DNA from: Defluviitaleaceae bacterium
Lineage (GTDB): Bacteria; Bacillota; Clostridia; Lachnospirales; UBA5962
Direction: 5' to 3'
DNA length: 8,400 nucleotides
NCBI GenBank assembly: GCA_009780765.1
Contig: WQZK01000074.1
Coordinates: 1-8,400 of the forward strand
In this document: in pieces, positions 6,709 to 8,400 of the stretch
Position numbering within the stretch: position 1 is the stretch's first letter
Layout of the letters: the number at the start of each line of letters is the position of its first letter
The notes under the pieces: generated by a model
Databases searched by the model: none
The model's input: the letters and a program-made list of their open reading frames with translations, nothing else
Told to the model about the DNA's origin: nothing
Position numbers and translations under genes: made by a program

Positions 6709-7185
6709 ATGATAACACTACAATCAATAACATCAAAAAACTTATGGAAAATCTATAATTTAAAAGCAGATGAAAATCTTGTGGCACCAAACAATAAAAG
6801 TCTGGCAGAGGCATATGCTTATTATTCAGAGCATGGCAAAAATCCTATTGTATATGGTATATATCACGATAGCATGCCTGTAGGCTTTATTATGGCAGTT
6901 TACAATCCGCCGGCAGGTTTTGCTGCTATAAATAATAATGGGCAGCCTTACTATTATTTATGGCGATTTATGATTGATAACGAGTATCAAAACAAAGGAT
7001 ATGGCAAGATAGCCATGAATTTGCTTTTGGAAGAGGCAAAGGAATCTTTGCATGGAGAAGCCAATGCTTTCTATACTTCTGTTGTTCCTGAAAGTGCAGT
7101 CACACCGAAATTTTATGGTAGCTTTGGTTTTGTAAAAACGGGGGAAGTAGATGATGGTGAAGAAGTGATGAGGTTGTCGCTTTAG
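6709..7185 (+). CDS. GNAT acetyltransferase, similar to BltD-type diamine/polyamine N-acetyltransferases
   Basis: This is a 158-residue, single-domain, cytoplasmic acetyltransferase. The beta-strands around VGFIMAVY (57-64) and YYLWRFMIDNEYQNKGYGK (81-99) lead into the acetyl-CoA loop (Q-N-K-G-Y-G). The C-terminal part YGSFGFVKTGEVDDGEEVMRLSL has the layout of Bacillus BltD and related spermine/spermidine acetyltransferases (Y-x-x-F-G-F, then G-E and a final E-x-V-M strand). This comparison is from memory, so polyamine or diamine is only a suggested substrate class. AGGAG (6695-6699) lies 9 bases before the ATG. The 19-base gap to the preceding PLP-enzyme gene, with no promoter or terminator in it, indicates one transcript. 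The two enzymes may therefore act in one pathway or under one condition. The gene ends about 20 bases before a strong terminator. Confidence 0.88.
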   Translation: MITLQSITSKNLWKIYNLKADENLVAPNNKSLAEAYAYYSEHGKNPIVYGIYHDSMPVGFIMAVYNPPAGFAAINNNGQPYYYLWRFMIDNEYQNKGYGKIAMNLLLEEAKESLHGEANAFYTSVVPESAVTPKFYGSFGFVKTGEVDDGEEVMRLSL

Positions 7186-7202
7186 GATAAATTATAAGCG
7201 GT

Positions 7203-7253
7203 AAAAGAGGTTTGTGGTTTGCTACTTGGCAAATTCACAAACTTCTTTTTGTT
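7203..7253. terminator. Bidirectional intrinsic terminator between convergent genes
   Basis: AAGAGGTTTGTG (7205-7216) pairs with CACAAACTTCTT (7236-7247) in a 12-pair stem with one G-T wobble. An inner TTTGC/GCAAA stem (7218-7222, 7229-7233) extends it. On the plus strand it runs into TTTTTGTT and ends the PLP enzyme-GNAT operon. On the minus strand it is followed by CTCTTTT and can end the CAP gene, whose stop is at 7252. Confidence 0.85.
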
Positions 7254-7968
7254 ATTCTTGTATAAATATTTGAACAATTATTTTTCCATAAGTTTCGCTT
7301 TCGGCTATTCCAACACCCATTTTATTAAATCTTGGGCTTAATATGTTTCCTTTGTGCGGAGGGCTTCCTAAAACCATCTCGTGTGCGGCGTGCATATCTT
7401 TATTACTTAATATATTTTCAGATGCACCACGGTGAACTATGCCCATATCTCTAAGCATTCTAAAAGGTGTTCCAAATATTGGTGAGTAATGTCCAAAATA
7501 GTTGTGTTTTACCATGTCTTCAGCTTTAAGCCTTGCTATATTATTTAGATTTTCGCACCATGCAAAAGGAGTTAGGCCCTTTTCTAGCCTTGTTTTATTT
7601 GTGATAGAAAATAAAACTTCTTCATCTGTGTTTGAAGGGCAAGTGCTGTCGTTTGTATATCCTTCATGTGTTGTTATTTCTTCAAATCTTGTAATTCTTA
7701 AAAAATCTCCGTAAACAACACCAACTTTTCCTGAAGAAGTTTGAATCAGATACCAATTATTAAGTCGCCCTAAAATATCAACTCTTTCACCCCTAGAAAT
7801 TTCTTTTATAACAGAAAAATTAACCCCCGGACCTGTGCGTACGTTAAGCCCAGCACTTATAACTTCGGCTTCGATTTCTGGTGTTTGGATAAATCTTTCT
7901 CTGGCAGATATTTTTATATTTGATAACATAAAAAGTAGGGTGGCAGATAGCAAAACTCGTTTAAACAT
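7252..7968 (-). CDS. Secreted SH3b-CAP domain protein (YkwD/SCP-like)
   Basis: The protein has 238 residues from the ATG at 7968. A signal peptide is clear: MFKR, a hydrophobic core, then KISA with cleavage expected after A22. Residues about 34-93 form a bacterial SH3 domain (GLNVRTGPG at 40-48, NNWYLIQ, GVVYGDFL), which often binds peptidoglycan. Residues about 114-237 form a CAP/SCP-PR1 domain with its usual landmarks: GHYSP (H160), SENIL (E184), SPPHKGNIL (H205) and MGVGI. Many bacterial relatives have W and HR in the helix before the third motif; here it reads EMVLGSPPHK. Two cysteines, C110 and C138, could form a disulfide. The frame is open upstream to 8139, but that would add a tract crossing the divergent promoter region and bury the signal peptide. 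TCCTTT (7978-7983, AAAGGA on the minus strand) supports 7968. The molecular function of bacterial CAP proteins is poorly defined. Confidence 0.9.
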   Translation of the reverse strand: MFKRVLLSATLLFMLSNIKISARERFIQTPEIEAEVISAGLNVRTGPGVNFSVIKEISRGERVDILGRLNNWYLIQTSSGKVGVVYGDFLRITRFEEITTHEGYTNDSTCPSNTDEEVLFSITNKTRLEKGLTPFAWCENLNNIARLKAEDMVKHNYFGHYSPIFGTPFRMLRDMGIVHRGASENILSNKDMHAAHEMVLGSPPHKGNILSPRFNKMGVGIAESETYGKIIVQIFIQE

Positions 7969-7977
7969 GAAAAATTT

Positions 7978-7983
7978 TCCTTT
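7978..7983 (-). promoter_or_regulatory. Ribosome binding site fixing the start of the CAP protein
   Basis: AAAGGA on the minus strand lies 9 bases before the ATG at 7968. This ATG opens directly onto a canonical signal peptide. Confidence 0.6.
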
Positions 7984-8010
7984 CAAAAATGTGAATAAAA
8001 CTAGTATAAT
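7982..8010 (+). promoter_or_regulatory. Promoter of the ferritin-like gene, overlapping a divergent -10 box
   Basis: TTCAAA (7982-7987) is followed after 17 bases by a perfect TATAAT (8005-8010). On the opposite strand TATACT (8003-8008) makes a good -10 for the CAP gene, sharing four base pairs with it, but I find no good -35 for that direction at normal spacing. The two promoters would compete for polymerase. Confidence 0.6.
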
Positions 8011-8039
8011 CATAAAAATCAAAAATATACTGAAAAAAA

Positions 8040-8044
8040 GGGGG
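8040..8044 (+). promoter_or_regulatory. G-run ribosome binding site for a TTG start
   Basis: AGGGGGT (8039-8045) lies 8 bases before the TTG at 8053. It is a slightly unusual purine site, with five G in a row instead of GGAGG. It is the only site that fits the ferritin-like frame. Confidence 0.55.
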
Positions 8045-8052
8045 TAATAGGC

Positions 8053-8400
8053 TTGCAACAAAATAATAATGATTTTAATCCAGTACTTATAGACATGATT
8101 TATAGTGCTATTTCTGATGAAAAAGGAAATGAAGAGCATTTAACAACTTTAATTGGAATGGCATTAAACGAAAGAGCAAAGGAGATTTTGGGTGAAATAA
8201 GAATGGACACAAGAAAGCATTACAACTTTTTAGAAGAGATTTATTTAAGCATTACGGGAAATTCTTCGGATGTAACACCAAATAAAAAGCGAGCAGGAAA
8301 AAATTTAATAAGAGAATACGAAAAATCGGTTTTCGATGCCTTGAAGGAAATAGAATTTTACAGAAAGCTAATGTTTATGGCAAACGAAAATAAAATAAGA
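8053..8400 (+). CDS. Ferritin-like (rubrerythrin-like) domain protein, N-terminal part, cut by window edge
   Basis: The frame is open from the TTG at 8053 to the window end, 116 codons with no stop. The protein is helical and reads like the small clostridial ferritin-like family. The first helix spans about residues 11-37 with E23, E27 and E28. The second, EILGEIRMDTRKHYNFLEEI (44-63), runs into IYLSITG. A third helix follows from about residue 83 (EYEKSVFDALKEIEFYRKL). From memory the family motif in helix two is IRLDExKH; here it reads IRMDTRKH, so the glutamate of the metal-binding E-x-x-H is threonine (T53) while H56 is kept. Related proteins bind a di-iron centre and may act in iron or peroxide handling. 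The missing ligand makes activity doubtful. It diverges from the secreted CAP gene across an 84-base gap. The TTG start rests on the G-run site; the next candidate is ATG at codon 15. Confidence 0.75.
   Translation, partial: MQQNNNDFNPVLIDMIYSAISDEKGNEEHLTTLIGMALNERAKEILGEIRMDTRKHYNFLEEIYLSITGNSSDVTPNKKRAGKNLIREYEKSVFDALKEIEFYRKLMFMANENKIR

Noticed and set aside
7992..8019. Sigma-E/G-like sporulation promoter (GAATAA, then CATAAAAAT) before the ferritin-like gene
   Set aside because: The match is loose and the spacing (12 bases) is off consensus. The TATAAT-based promoter in the same place is better.
7969..8139. 57-residue hydrophobic N-terminal extension of the CAP protein
   Set aside because: It would run through the divergent promoter region and the first codons of the ferritin-like gene, and would place a canonical signal peptide inside the protein.
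1..8400. CRISPR array, insertion sequence, tRNA, prophage or toxin-antitoxin module
   Set aside because: No direct repeats with regular spacers, transposase motifs, terminal inverted repeats, tRNA-like folds or paired small overlapping genes were found on reading both strands.

Overview
The window is AT-rich, and its genes are preceded by strong purine-rich ribosome binding sites (AAGGAGG, GAGGTGAT). It has sigma-A-type promoters with TG-extended -10 boxes, a lipoprotein lipobox and several TTG start codons. Together with the gene families this points to a low-GC Firmicute, most likely a member of the Clostridia. No species can be named. The region reads as ordinary chromosome with accessory metabolic genes: I see no transposase, phage gene, CRISPR array, tRNA or rRNA.

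Layout. (1) Positions 1-1660, minus strand: a polar amino acid ABC uptake operon. It runs permease, then a small lipoprotein of unknown function, then a TTG-started ATPase cut off by the window edge. A good promoter lies at 1693-1721. (2) Positions 1831-4956, plus strand: a 1041-residue protein with an N-terminal GNAT acetyltransferase domain and about 880 residues of beta-rich sequence. Its promoter diverges from that of the transporter. (3) Positions 5041-5562: a second GNAT, with its own promoter embedded in a long inverted repeat. (4) Positions 5676-7185: an apparent two-gene operon of a cysteine-synthase-family PLP enzyme and a BltD-like GNAT, closed by a bidirectional terminator. (5) Positions 7252-7968, minus strand: a secreted SH3b-CAP protein. 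(6) Positions 8053-8400, plus strand: the first 116 codons of a ferritin-like protein, diverging from the CAP gene with overlapping -10 boxes.

How the genes work together. The transporter operon is a clear functional unit. The PLP enzyme and the third GNAT are probably co-transcribed and may act on related small amino or thiol compounds, but their substrates cannot be read from sequence. Three unrelated-looking GNATs in 5.4 kb is notable. I cannot show that they form one system. The most unusual objects are the giant GNAT fusion and the histidine-rich lipoprotein inserted between the permease and ATPase genes.
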